Shown here: positions 1 to 7,000 of the stretch, in pieces
Numbering within the stretch: the first letter of the stretch is position 1
How the letters are laid out: each line of letters opens with the position of its first letter
Assembly (NCBI GenBank): GCA_964482395.1
Contig: CAYZXK010000145.1
Location: 1-13,553 of the forward strand
Reading direction: 5' to 3'
Origin: CAYZXK01 sp964482395
GTDB lineage: Bacteria; Planctomycetota; Phycisphaerae; UBA1845; Fen-1342
DNA: 13,553 nt
Notes under the pieces: model-generated
Told to the model about the DNA's origin: nothing
The model's input: the letters and a program-made list of their open reading frames with translations, nothing else
Database searches by the model: none
Program-made: the position numbers and the translations under genes

Positions 1-1
1 T

Positions 2-994
2 CTGAACCGCCCGACTCGGGCGGCAGCTATTCGTCTGGGCTTGCAGGCGGGGCTTGCTTCCAGCCTGGTATTGACCGGCGGCCTGGTCGGGTTGCTCTGG
101 CCCGCGATGCTGGCCGCCTTGCCGAGGCCCCGCCGGCACGCATTCCGCTTGATACTTCTGAGCATCGGCCTGGCGGTTCTGGTTTATGCGGCGCTCAATC
201 CCTACGTCATCTATGGTCTGCTGACCGACCGACCTGCCTTGTCCAGTAATCTGGGCAACTCTCTGGCGATGTATCGAGATCAAATCACCCGGCCGGTGGC
301 CGGCGTGGTGCGAGTGGGTCAATTGCTTTTGCACAGCGGCGGAGTGGGACTGTTGCTGGGCGGGGTGACCGGGTGGTTGTGGCTCCTTCGGCGTTGGACA
401 AAAGAGACGCTCATTGCCAGCTCGGTCGGAGTGGCCGGGCTTCTGGTGTGCGTGCTGTCAGCCGCGGGTAAGCCGGCCGAGTTCGCCCGGTTCCTGATTT
501 TACCGGTCCTGCTGTTGGCGGTGGCGGCGGCGTGCTGGCTGGGCCGGATCGGCCGACGCCGACCGGGCTTAACGGCCGCCGCCGTTTTCGCCGTGCTGGC
601 CACCATGGGCACGCCGGCCTACCTGCGGTCGTTCTGGATCGACGCCCGCAATCAAAGCGAATCGCGTCTCTTGGCCGGGCGGTATCTTCGCCAGCACCTA
701 GAGGCCGGTCAGACTCTGGGCGTGCTTCAGGAGCCCGCGCCTTACGCGGTCCCGCCGGTGGATTTCACCAGCCGTAGAGTCCTGCTCTTGCCTGCGATTC
801 CTGCCAGCGACTTGGATATGGCGAGTTTGCCCGAGTGGCTGGTGTTCACCGCCGACGATGAGCGGGTCTGGCGTGGGGTGTGGTGGTGGGAGCACTACCA
901 ATTGGCGGCTCGCTTTCCCCCGGCCGGCGACCCGGCCAGCCCGATCGCGTGGGCCAACAAGCCGGTCTTCATATACCGTCGTGGCCAGCCGTGA
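2..994 (+). CDS. Membrane glycosyltransferase, GT39/ArnT-like, C-terminal part (5' end outside window)
   Basis: The reading frame is open from base 2 with no stop, so the gene almost certainly begins upstream; the TTG at 41 is an internal codon, not a convincing start. What is visible is about six hydrophobic segments (for example LVLTGGLVGLLWPAML, LILLSIGLAVLVYAAL, FLILPVLLLAVAAACWLG) followed by a soluble tail of about 110 residues. The motif NPYVIYGLL, the stretch KPAEFARFLILPVLLL and the tail beginning SRLLAGRYLRQHL resemble the C-terminal half of polyprenyl-phosphate-sugar-dependent glycosyltransferases of the PMT/GT39 type, which move a sugar across the membrane onto lipid or protein. 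The catalytic first extracytoplasmic loop with its acidic residues would lie upstream, so family membership is inferred. The gene ends in TGA at 992-994 and faces the collagen-like gene. Confidence 0.62.
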   Translation: MNRPTRAAAIRLGLQAGLASSLVLTGGLVGLLWPAMLAALPRPRRHAFRLILLSIGLAVLVYAALNPYVIYGLLTDRPALSSNLGNSLAMYRDQITRPVAGVVRVGQLLLHSGGVGLLLGGVTGWLWLLRRWTKETLIASSVGVAGLLVCVLSAAGKPAEFARFLILPVLLLAVAAACWLGRIGRRRPGLTAAAVFAVLATMGTPAYLRSFWIDARNQSESRLLAGRYLRQHLEAGQTLGVLQEPAPYAVPPVDFTSRRVLLLPAIPASDLDMASLPEWLVFTADDERVWRGVWWWEHYQLAARFPPAGDPASPIAWANKPVFIYRRGQP

Positions 995-1001
995 AGAGCG
1001 A

Positions 1002-1037
1002 CAGGCGGCGCAGCCCGGGTTCGGGCCACACCGCCTG
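1002..1037. terminator. Nested GC-rich stem-loop between convergent genes
   Basis: Outer arms CAGGCGG (1002-1008) and CCGCCTG (1031-1037) enclose an inner hairpin, GCCCG (1013-1017), loop GGTT, CGGGC (1022-1026). It starts eight bases after the stop of the glycosyltransferase and faces the 3' end of the collagen-like gene at 1070. The position fits a shared bidirectional terminator. There is no T-tract on either strand, so it is not a classic intrinsic terminator. Confidence 0.45.
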
Positions 1038-1069
1038 CGGGACGCGACAGATCGTCGACTAGTCGACCG

Positions 1070-2023
1070 CTACTCCATGGGCAGGTCCATCAGCAGGAAG
1101 GTGAAGTCGCAGTCTCGATAGGCGTTTTCGGGCAGCCCCAGCATGTGGATTCGGAACTCCAGAGTGGTCGGGTCGGAATCCAGGTCGAGCGGCTGCACGA
1201 TCGGTATCACTATGTCCGCGTCCGCGTTCGGCGACATGAAGGCGGGCAGCGGGGTCACCGCGACCGGGATATCGCCCAGGGGTATGGCCGACACGTCCAT
1301 ACCAGTATGCACGCGGACCCGGTACCTGCCGGTTTGCTCCCGGTACACGTCGTTGGGGTCCTGTGGAATGCGGGTGGATGGGGTCAGGTTGACGCCGCCA
1401 GCACTGATCCGGGCACTGGCGAACACGCCCGGATCACCTCTGGCTCCCTGGCAGTCGGCCACGTCTACGGTGCCGTCACCGTTGACGTCCTCGGTCTCCA
1501 CGTCGCCGACGCCGTCGCCGTTCAGGTCCCAGCAGGCCAGACCGTCGTCGCCCGGATCGCCTCTGGCTCCCTGGCAGTCGGCCACGTCTACGGTGCCGTC
1601 GCCGTTGATGTCCTCGGTCTCTAGGTCGCCGACGCCGTTGCCGTTCAGGTCCCAGCAGGCCAGACCGGGAGCGCCGTCCACGCCGTCTCGGCCATCCTTG
1701 CCGTCGGCGCCCGGTGCCCCATCCTTGCCGTCCACCCCGTCCCGGCCATCCTTGCCGTCAGCGCCCGGTGCCCCATCTTTGCCGTCCACGCCGTCTCGGC
1801 CATCCTTGCCGTCGGCGCCAGCCGGACCAGCCGGTCCCTGCTCGCCTTGGGGACCCTGTTCACCGGGTGTGCCCGGTTTGGCCAAACCGGCTTGGACTTG
1901 CTCTTGCAATGCGGCGATCTGATCTTCGATCTCCTGCTGCCAGCAGTCGACTCCACAACCCGTGCAAATGATGGCGCAGACGGTGCCCATCCCAAGGAGA
2001 ATCCACAGTCCAGCCCGGTTCAT
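1070..2023 (-). CDS. Collagen-like surface lipoprotein with dockerin-like calcium-loop repeats
   Basis: A 317-residue protein, probably exported and displayed outside the cell. I start it at the ATG at 2023 (MNRAGLWILL) because GGAG lies eight bases upstream and a hydrophobic signal begins at once; the ATG at 2080 would add 19 residues in front of the signal. The signal ends in ICTGC, giving a probable lipid-modified Cys23, although Cys at -3 is unusual. Residues about 30-47 can form a short coiled coil. Residues 51-120 are Gly-X-Y collagen repeats rich in Asp and Lys, including an 18-residue tandem unit. Residues 121-200 carry two copies of a 41-residue unit (LACWDLNG... DCQGARGDPG) with DxNxDG loops typical of dockerin or thrombospondin type 3 calcium sites. 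The last 117 residues form a domain I do not recognise. The start of a downstream collagen function is unknown; adhesion or a spacer stalk is inferred. Confidence 0.82.
   Translation of the reverse strand: MNRAGLWILLGMGTVCAIICTGCGVDCWQQEIEDQIAALQEQVQAGLAKPGTPGEQGPQGEQGPAGPAGADGKDGRDGVDGKDGAPGADGKDGRDGVDGKDGAPGADGKDGRDGVDGAPGLACWDLNGNGVGDLETEDINGDGTVDVADCQGARGDPGDDGLACWDLNGDGVGDVETEDVNGDGTVDVADCQGARGDPGVFASARISAGGVNLTPSTRIPQDPNDVYREQTGRYRVRVHTGMDVSAIPLGDIPVAVTPLPAFMSPNADADIVIPIVQPLDLDSDPTTLEFRIHMLGLPENAYRDCDFTFLLMDLPME
1427..1663 (-). repeat. Two 123-base tandem units coding for calcium-loop modules
   Basis: Positions 1541-1663 and 1427-1540 repeat with a period of exactly 123 bases (41 codons). 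By eye they differ at about five positions in the first 105 bases. Each unit encodes a loop DINGDGTVDVAD or DVNGDGTVDVAD with Asp, Asn, Asp, Thr, Asp and Asp at EF-hand positions 1, 3, 5, 7, 9 and 12, preceded by a weaker DLNGxG loop and bounded by two cysteines. Confidence 0.85.
1664..1819 (-). repeat. 54-base tandem repeat coding for collagen-like Gly-X-Y units
   Basis: The protein unit GADGKDGRDGVDGKDGAP (18 residues, 54 bases) occurs twice in full and once shortened, ending in GAPG. The high DNA identity between copies makes it a likely site of length variation by slippage or unequal crossing-over. Triple-helix formation is inferred from strict glycine at every third position. Confidence 0.85.
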
Positions 2024-2188
2024 GTCCCATACTCCAGATAAGTGGGCGGTAGCCGCCGACTGACCAACTCGACGCGCCAACCTGATTGGCCGTCCCGGAT
2101 TTGGGGCGACTCACCAATTCATAGGCCCATTTGGCGGCCAGAATCCAGTATTAAGACTTGGGAATCGGGTTTGGCAAGACAAGCTGGC
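2024..2188 (-). promoter_or_regulatory. Upstream region of the collagen-like gene, with small dyads
   Basis: This 165-base gap separates the small lipoprotein from the collagen-like gene. Next to the ribosome-binding GGAG (2032-2035, read on the minus strand) is a hairpin GGCGG (2045-2049), TAG, CCGCC (2053-2057). Further out are an inverted repeat GCCAA-N5-TTGGC (2076-2090) and two near-identical 14-base boxes, CGACTGACCAACTC (2057-2070) and CGACTCACCAATTC (2107-2120), exactly 50 bases apart. I cannot fix a promoter; these are only candidate regulatory sites. Confidence 0.3.
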
Positions 2189-2515
2189 CTAGCGGAGGCG
2201 GATTCCGGAGTGGACGGATTGGGCTTCGCGGTAGATGCTGCCGTAGCGATCGTAGTAGGTCTGAGCGTCGTAAGATATTGTGTTGTAGAAGGTTACATCG
2301 TCGAGTCGAACGCCATTCTCGACCGCCGGCCACTCCGACCGGGCACAGAGCTGCTGTCCCAGGATCGGATGCAACGGGCAAGAGCCAAGAATCAGATTGG
2401 CCTGCGGTCGGCCGGTGGGTGCTGGCCCAAGCACTGCGAAACTTCGCGTGCGGCCACAACCGGCCACCAAGCTGAGACACAGGACGGCGATGGCTAGTAT
2501 CCGTCGCATCACCAT
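2189..2515 (-). CDS. Small lipoprotein of unknown function
   Basis: A 108-residue protein beginning MVMRRILAIAVLCLSLVAGC. The charged start, hydrophobic core and LVAGC lipobox make Cys20 a good lipidation site, so the mature protein is probably an outer or inner membrane lipoprotein. After the signal there are two more cysteines and a tyrosine-rich end (FYNTISYDAQTYYDRYGSIY). I do not recognise the family. The ATG at 2509 (third codon) is an equally possible start; neither has a good Shine-Dalgarno site. A terminator-like hairpin lies just upstream (2545-2577), so it is probably transcribed apart from the oxidoreductase. The signal peptide is what makes me believe the gene is real. Confidence 0.68.
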   Translation of the reverse strand: MVMRRILAIAVLCLSLVAGCGRTRSFAVLGPAPTGRPQANLILGSCPLHPILGQQLCARSEWPAVENGVRLDDVTFYNTISYDAQTYYDRYGSIYREAQSVHSGIRLR

Positions 2516-2546
2516 ATGGTAGCCGAAACCGATCCCGGATGGTCAA
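2516..2546 (-). promoter_or_regulatory. Possible promoter giving a near-leaderless mRNA for the small lipoprotein
   Basis: On the minus strand TTGACC (2546-2541) is followed after 19 bases by TACCAT (2521-2516), which touches the first ATG. A start six to eight bases further would fall at the second ATG (2509). The matches are partial and the spacer is long, so this is a tentative call. Confidence 0.25.
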
Positions 2547-2577
2547 GAAAAAAACGAACCTGGCACGCTGAGCCAAG
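2545..2577 (-). terminator. Intrinsic terminator-like hairpin on the minus strand
   Basis: Read on the minus strand, CTTGGC (2577-2572) pairs with GCCAGG (2564-2559) through six pairs including one G-U, with a seven-base loop, followed by TTCG and a run of seven T (2554-2548). It lies about 230 bases beyond the oxidoreductase stop and about 30 bases before the small lipoprotein start. It could end the oxidoreductase message or attenuate the lipoprotein. The stretch 2578-2805 between the hairpin and the oxidoreductase holds no gene that I can support. Confidence 0.55.
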
Positions 2578-2805
2578 CTCGCAAGCTCCGTGCGACAATT
2601 TACTTAGACGCAGGCAGTCCTGGTCCGATAACCTGTCCACCTCGGCCTGCCGCAAGTACGACCGCCGAAATCGCAACCACCGCCCACGCCATGCGGCGGA
2701 AAGCCCAAAGGAACTCCCTTGAGGTCTGGAGCCCCCGTCGGCTGGTCCTTCACTGGTGTCGTGGTAGCTTCGGGGCCCTCGTGCGCCGGCATGTTGCGGT
2801 TTCGA

Positions 2806-3894
2806 TCAGGCAGGGGATTCCGGACAGCCACCCAGCCGGGTCGCCCACGCCGATTGAAGCCGGTCGGAGACGATTATGGGACGCTGAGTCTCGATCGACC
2901 TGCGCTCCAACCAAGACAGCACCACGCTGGCTCGCGAGGAACTCGGTAGGCAGCGTGCGACCGGGGCGTCAGCCTGTACGCAATCAATGAAATAATCCAA
3001 TTCATTGCGAACCGCATCACCGGTGCAGGCGATCCGCTCCGTTGCTCCGTTGGCTGTGACCAGGCAGACCTCGGATCCGCGTGAGAGGGCCCAGCCCAGG
3101 GTGCCGTGCTCGCCGTGCACTGTGATTTCCATGTCGAATTGCCAGGGAGCGGCGAGCATCCACCCGCCCTCGATGATCGCATAGCGCCCGTGGTCATAGT
3201 TATAGGCCGCCACGACGTGGTCCACGCCGCCGGATGGGCCCCGGGTTCCCCACGCCCGGATGGATTGCGGGAGGCCGAGCAGGTATTGAGCGAAATCTAT
3301 GTCGTGAATGTGCAGATCCAAAATCGCTCCCCCGCTCTGCCGCGCGTCCAGCAGCCAATTCCCGGCCGAGTAGGTCGGGGGCAAGCCCAGTCGGCGGAGC
3401 GTCACGAAGCGGAGCGGGCCGATCCGGCCTTCGTCCACGCGGCTTTTGATCAGCTCATATTGGGGCCAGAACCGGATGCAGTGTGCCACCATCAATGTGC
3501 GGTGGCTGGCCTGGCTGGCTTGAATCATCCGGTCGCAATCCCCGACCCGGATGGCCATGGGCTTTTCGCACAGCACGTGTTTTCCCGCCCGGAGGGCCGA
3601 CACCGCGACCTCCGCGTGCAGGGCGGTCGGCAGCGCGATTATGACCGCCTCGACGTCCGGATCGCCGATCAGTTGCCGCGGGTCCGAGTAGCTTCGGACT
3701 GCGGCCAGGGAGGCCTGCTTGCCGTCGGCGGCCCCCAGCGCGAGGTTGCCGGTGCTCTCCCACTGGCCGCGCCGACGGGCCGGGTCCTGGTCGCAGATTG
3801 CGATTACTTCGGCCCGGGGATGGTCGAGCAGGTGCCCATAATGCGCGCGTCCCATGAATCCCAGTCCGCATATGCCGAAACGCAGCTTGCTCAT
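2806..3894 (-). CDS. Gfo/Idh/MocA-family NAD(P)-dependent oxidoreductase
   Basis: A 362-residue cytoplasmic dehydrogenase, normal length for the family, which oxidises or reduces sugars, inositols and related polyols. I start at the ATG at 3894 (MSKLRFGICG) because the Rossmann fold begins at once; the ATG at 3924 would add ten residues. Residues 5-130 form the nucleotide fold: GLGFMG at 10-15 is the dinucleotide loop, Asp35 at the end of the second strand suggests NAD preference, and CEKPMA at 109-114 is the family's EKP motif with catalytic Lys111. GGAILDLHIHDID at 188-200 carries the D193-x3-H197-x2-D200 signature of the C-terminal domain. The substrate cannot be read from sequence. The neighbouring glycosyltransferase and surface genes suggest a role in sugar metabolism, but this is inference. 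Confidence 0.92.
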   Translation of the reverse strand: MSKLRFGICGLGFMGRAHYGHLLDHPRAEVIAICDQDPARRRGQWESTGNLALGAADGKQASLAAVRSYSDPRQLIGDPDVEAVIIALPTALHAEVAVSALRAGKHVLCEKPMAIRVGDCDRMIQASQASHRTLMVAHCIRFWPQYELIKSRVDEGRIGPLRFVTLRRLGLPPTYSAGNWLLDARQSGGAILDLHIHDIDFAQYLLGLPQSIRAWGTRGPSGGVDHVVAAYNYDHGRYAIIEGGWMLAAPWQFDMEITVHGEHGTLGWALSRGSEVCLVTANGATERIACTGDAVRNELDYFIDCVQADAPVARCLPSSSRASVVLSWLERRSIETQRPIIVSDRLQSAWATRLGGCPESPA

Positions 3895-3904
3895 TGGCCT
3901 GTCC

Positions 3905-3922
3905 GCCGGACGGCCGTCCGGC
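3905..3922. promoter_or_regulatory. 18-base perfect palindrome upstream of the oxidoreductase
   Basis: GCCGGACGGCCGTCCGGC reads the same on both strands and ends ten bases before the chosen start codon. It may be an operator or, in RNA, a strong hairpin near the ribosome site. GC-rich palindromes arise easily in such DNA, so function is only inferred. Confidence 0.35.
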
Positions 3923-3936
3923 ACTTTCCTGGGCAG

Positions 3937-3952
3937 GGCCCCGATTGGGGCC
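3937..3952 (-). promoter_or_regulatory. Hairpin in the leader of the oxidoreductase
   Basis: GGCCCC (3937-3942) and GGGGCC (3947-3952) flank a four-base loop, giving a perfect six-pair stem. With the palindrome at 3905-3922 it fills most of the 167-base gap between the oxidoreductase start and the end of the giant upstream gene. It has no T-tract, so it could be a structured leader or a weak terminator for the upstream gene. Confidence 0.3.
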
Positions 3953-4061
3953 TGCGGATGCGGCGCCGGCCGTTTGTTACACCTATAGCCCGCCGCGGCC
4001 GGTCCGCCAAGCGACTTGCGGGCGGTCAGCCTCCCGCGAGACCGGCCCTGGTCGGCCCCGC

Positions 4062-7000
4062 CTACTCGTCGTATCTGGCGTTGAAGTAGGAAACTTCGCG
4101 CTGGCCGATGATCTCCGGCAGGCCGTTGTTCTCGACCACCGTGTAGCGGTCGTCAGGCTCAGGGTCCTGGATGCCGTTGCCGTTGAGATCGGTCCAGACC
4201 AGTCGGGGCAGGAGGTTGCTGCGGTCGACGGTGAGTTGTGACCGGACGCTGGCCTGCGGATTGATGCGGTCGACCAGGGTAAGGTAGATGGTGAACGTAT
4301 TGCTGCGGGTGGTGAGGAAGTGCGTGTCCAGCAGCGCCAGTCGGCTGACCGCTTTGAGAAAATCCCCGCCGCTGGCGGTGCCGTACCCGCCGAGTACCGT
4401 CCCAGATGGTGCCGCTTGCAACTCGGCCCGATTGGACCCGTCGAAGCCCATCACGTTAGCCAGTTCGCCGACGGTGAGGAACCCGCGGCCGGCGTTCGGG
4501 TCGTTGGGGTCGCCTTGACCGCGGATCGAACCGTAGTGACCTGGACGATACGCGTAGCCGACAGAGCCTCCGTAATTCCGCCAGTCGGCGTGGGCGAAAG
4601 TCACCTCGGTCATCTCCCGCACATACTGCACGCGATCCCGATACGCCGCCGCGGCCTGCGCCAGGTACGGGCCCAGGCGGTACCAGGGGTCCTGCGGGTC
4701 CGGCTGGTCGATCAGCCATTCCGTCGTGGTCCAGTGTGACGCGAAGCGCGCCGTGCCGTTGAAGCCCGTTCCTGCCAACACGCCGGACTCGTTATCCCAG
4801 AAGGCGTGCGATGCAGTGGGCGCCAGCGGCAGGTCGCCCTGCGTTGGATGGTCGACCGGGCCGATCACCGGCAGCCCGGCCAGGACGTACCACGGGGCGG
4901 TGTTGATGTTGATGCGGCCGGGGACGCGATACGGATCCAGCGCGCTGTCACCCGGCTCGGATTGCCACGGCACACCGTCACCGTCGGCGTCATCGGGATT
5001 AAGCGTCGTGAAGTAGTCGTAGACCAGCAGGCCCCAGGGGATGCGCCCGGTCAGGTGCAGCGGGCCGTCGCTGTCTTCCTCCTGGTTGTTGTCGAAGATT
5101 GGCATATGCCCGAAGTCGGCCGGCAGAGGGTCGGTCGTGCCGTACTCCCTGGCCTGCCACTGCTTGTGCAGGACGGCACTCATTGGCCGCCACCGGTCCA
5201 CCGTCCCGTCGGTTCGCACCTCCGCGTAGTGACAGAAGCGCGGGATGAAGAGCATGAAGCCGACAGTGGGGAATGACGGCGGCCGCCAGACGCCGTGCAA
5301 GCCAGGCCAGTCGGGGTCGTTCGGATCGGCGTTCATCGTGTAAAACGGCGTGCAGGGGCCGACCCGATCCACGGCGTTGGGCTCGTTATCGCTGGGCCCG
5401 GACAGGGGTTCCGGTTCGCGCAACTGGCCGAGCACGTCCGACGGGTCGCGGCCGTCCACGACTTCAGCGTTGCAGGGTGAAACGCCCAGTCCGTCGCAGC
5501 GAGTACACGGAAAAGCGACCGTCATGCGCCAGCGCATAGACTCCGAGCCGGGAGGGCCGAGATAGGGCTCGTGCCTCATGTCGCGCCACGTGTTGACATA
5601 CCAGTCGCTTGAGCCCTCGCTGTCCTTGCCGGTGTCGATTTCCATCTCGTCCACGACGTACCAGCCGTCAAACCCGGGTGGCCAGTAGCCGGCCCCGGGA
5701 TCGGTCCAGCACCACAGCCTGACCACCAGCTTGGGCTTGAACTCGATGAATATCGGCACGTGCTCGTCCGCCAGGCCGCTGAAAAACCCGTTCTTCGGTC
5801 CGTTCGGATCGTTCGGATGGCTGGCATGCACGTCCAGGACGGCGAACTGGCGTCCTTGAAGCGCGGTGATGCCGAACCGCTCGACGCCGCCCGTGGCAGC
5901 CGGTGGGCTCGGCACCTCGTTCGGGTCGTCGACCGTGATGGCGTAAGGCGTCAGGTCTAGAGCCGGGTCGGCGGGGTCGTTGGGGTTATAGAGTTCGACG
6001 GCCAGAGCGAAGCCCTGGTCGCTCGGCCCATTCGGATCGTTTGGATCGCTCGGGGTGTTCGGATCGTTTGGATCCTTCGGAGCGGCATAGTACAGGACCG
6101 CCTGGGTGATGAACGGCTGGGGCTTGTAGCCGATGTATAGCATCCGGTTAACGCTCGGGCCGTAATCGTGGCCATCGCAGTGGTGGACGGTGTCGATCTG
6201 GCCGGCGCCGTCTCGGGGCGCGGCGAACGCGACCGTGTTGACGGCCAGCATGAAAGCCTGCTGACGTAGCGTCACCGCCTCGGTCGCGTCCGGGGTGCCG
6301 GCCCAGCCGCGGTGGCCGCTGAGCATTTCGTAGAAGTAGTCGGCCAGCTCGCGGATGATCACAAACCCGCGCGGCCTGCCCTCCGGGTACCGATCATTGA
6401 AGTGGCCGGTGGCGAGAAACGCTCCTCGGGGGTAGCCGTCGTTGGGATCCAGCGTCATGTCCGTGATGCGGCCCAGGTAGAACTTGAGCTGTCCGGGGCG
6501 CAGACCCAGGCCGCCAGTGCTGTTGGGGTCCATGATCCGCGCCAGCTCGTCGCTGTTGTTGACCGTGGTCAGCAACTGACGCCGAACGTAACCCATCCGC
6601 GGGTCGTCAGAGAGGCCGGGGTCGGCGTAGTTCCACCAGTCGTTGTACGCTTCGGCGTCCAGGCTGGCCGCCTGACGCCAGACGTTCCACTCGTTCAGGC
6701 TGGCCAGGTTGAAACGCTGCCAGTTGTCCGCCTTGAGCTTCCTGTCGTACTGCGGGTTGAATGTGTACGGGAACCGCGTCTGCAAGACCCGCAAGGCTTC
6801 AGGCAACCCTGCCTGCGAGCCGGATAGCTCGCCGCCGCTGCGTTGCCCGGCCAGCAGGCCGCCACGGCGGCGCAGGATCGGCTCCACGGCGCCGCTGGAG
6901 GTCCACATAGCATATAACTCGTCGAGTGTCGGACTGCCGGAATCCCAGGGGTGGCGGACCCAGTTGAACATCTGCCCCAGGAACTGGCTGTTCCACATGG

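Noticed and set aside
1664..1819. Regular repeat as a CRISPR array
   Set aside because: The repeats are in-frame, contiguous and encode collagen units; there are no unique spacers.
1143..1922. Open plus-strand frame of 259 codons opposite the collagen-like gene
   Set aside because: Its protein is a Pro/Ser/Arg low-complexity mirror of the repeats; the minus-strand frame has a signal peptide, Gly-X-Y repeats and calcium loops.
3106..4089. Plus-strand frame of 327 codons opposite the oxidoreductase
   Set aside because: No recognisable motif and it runs over two genes; long antisense frames are expected in GC-rich DNA.
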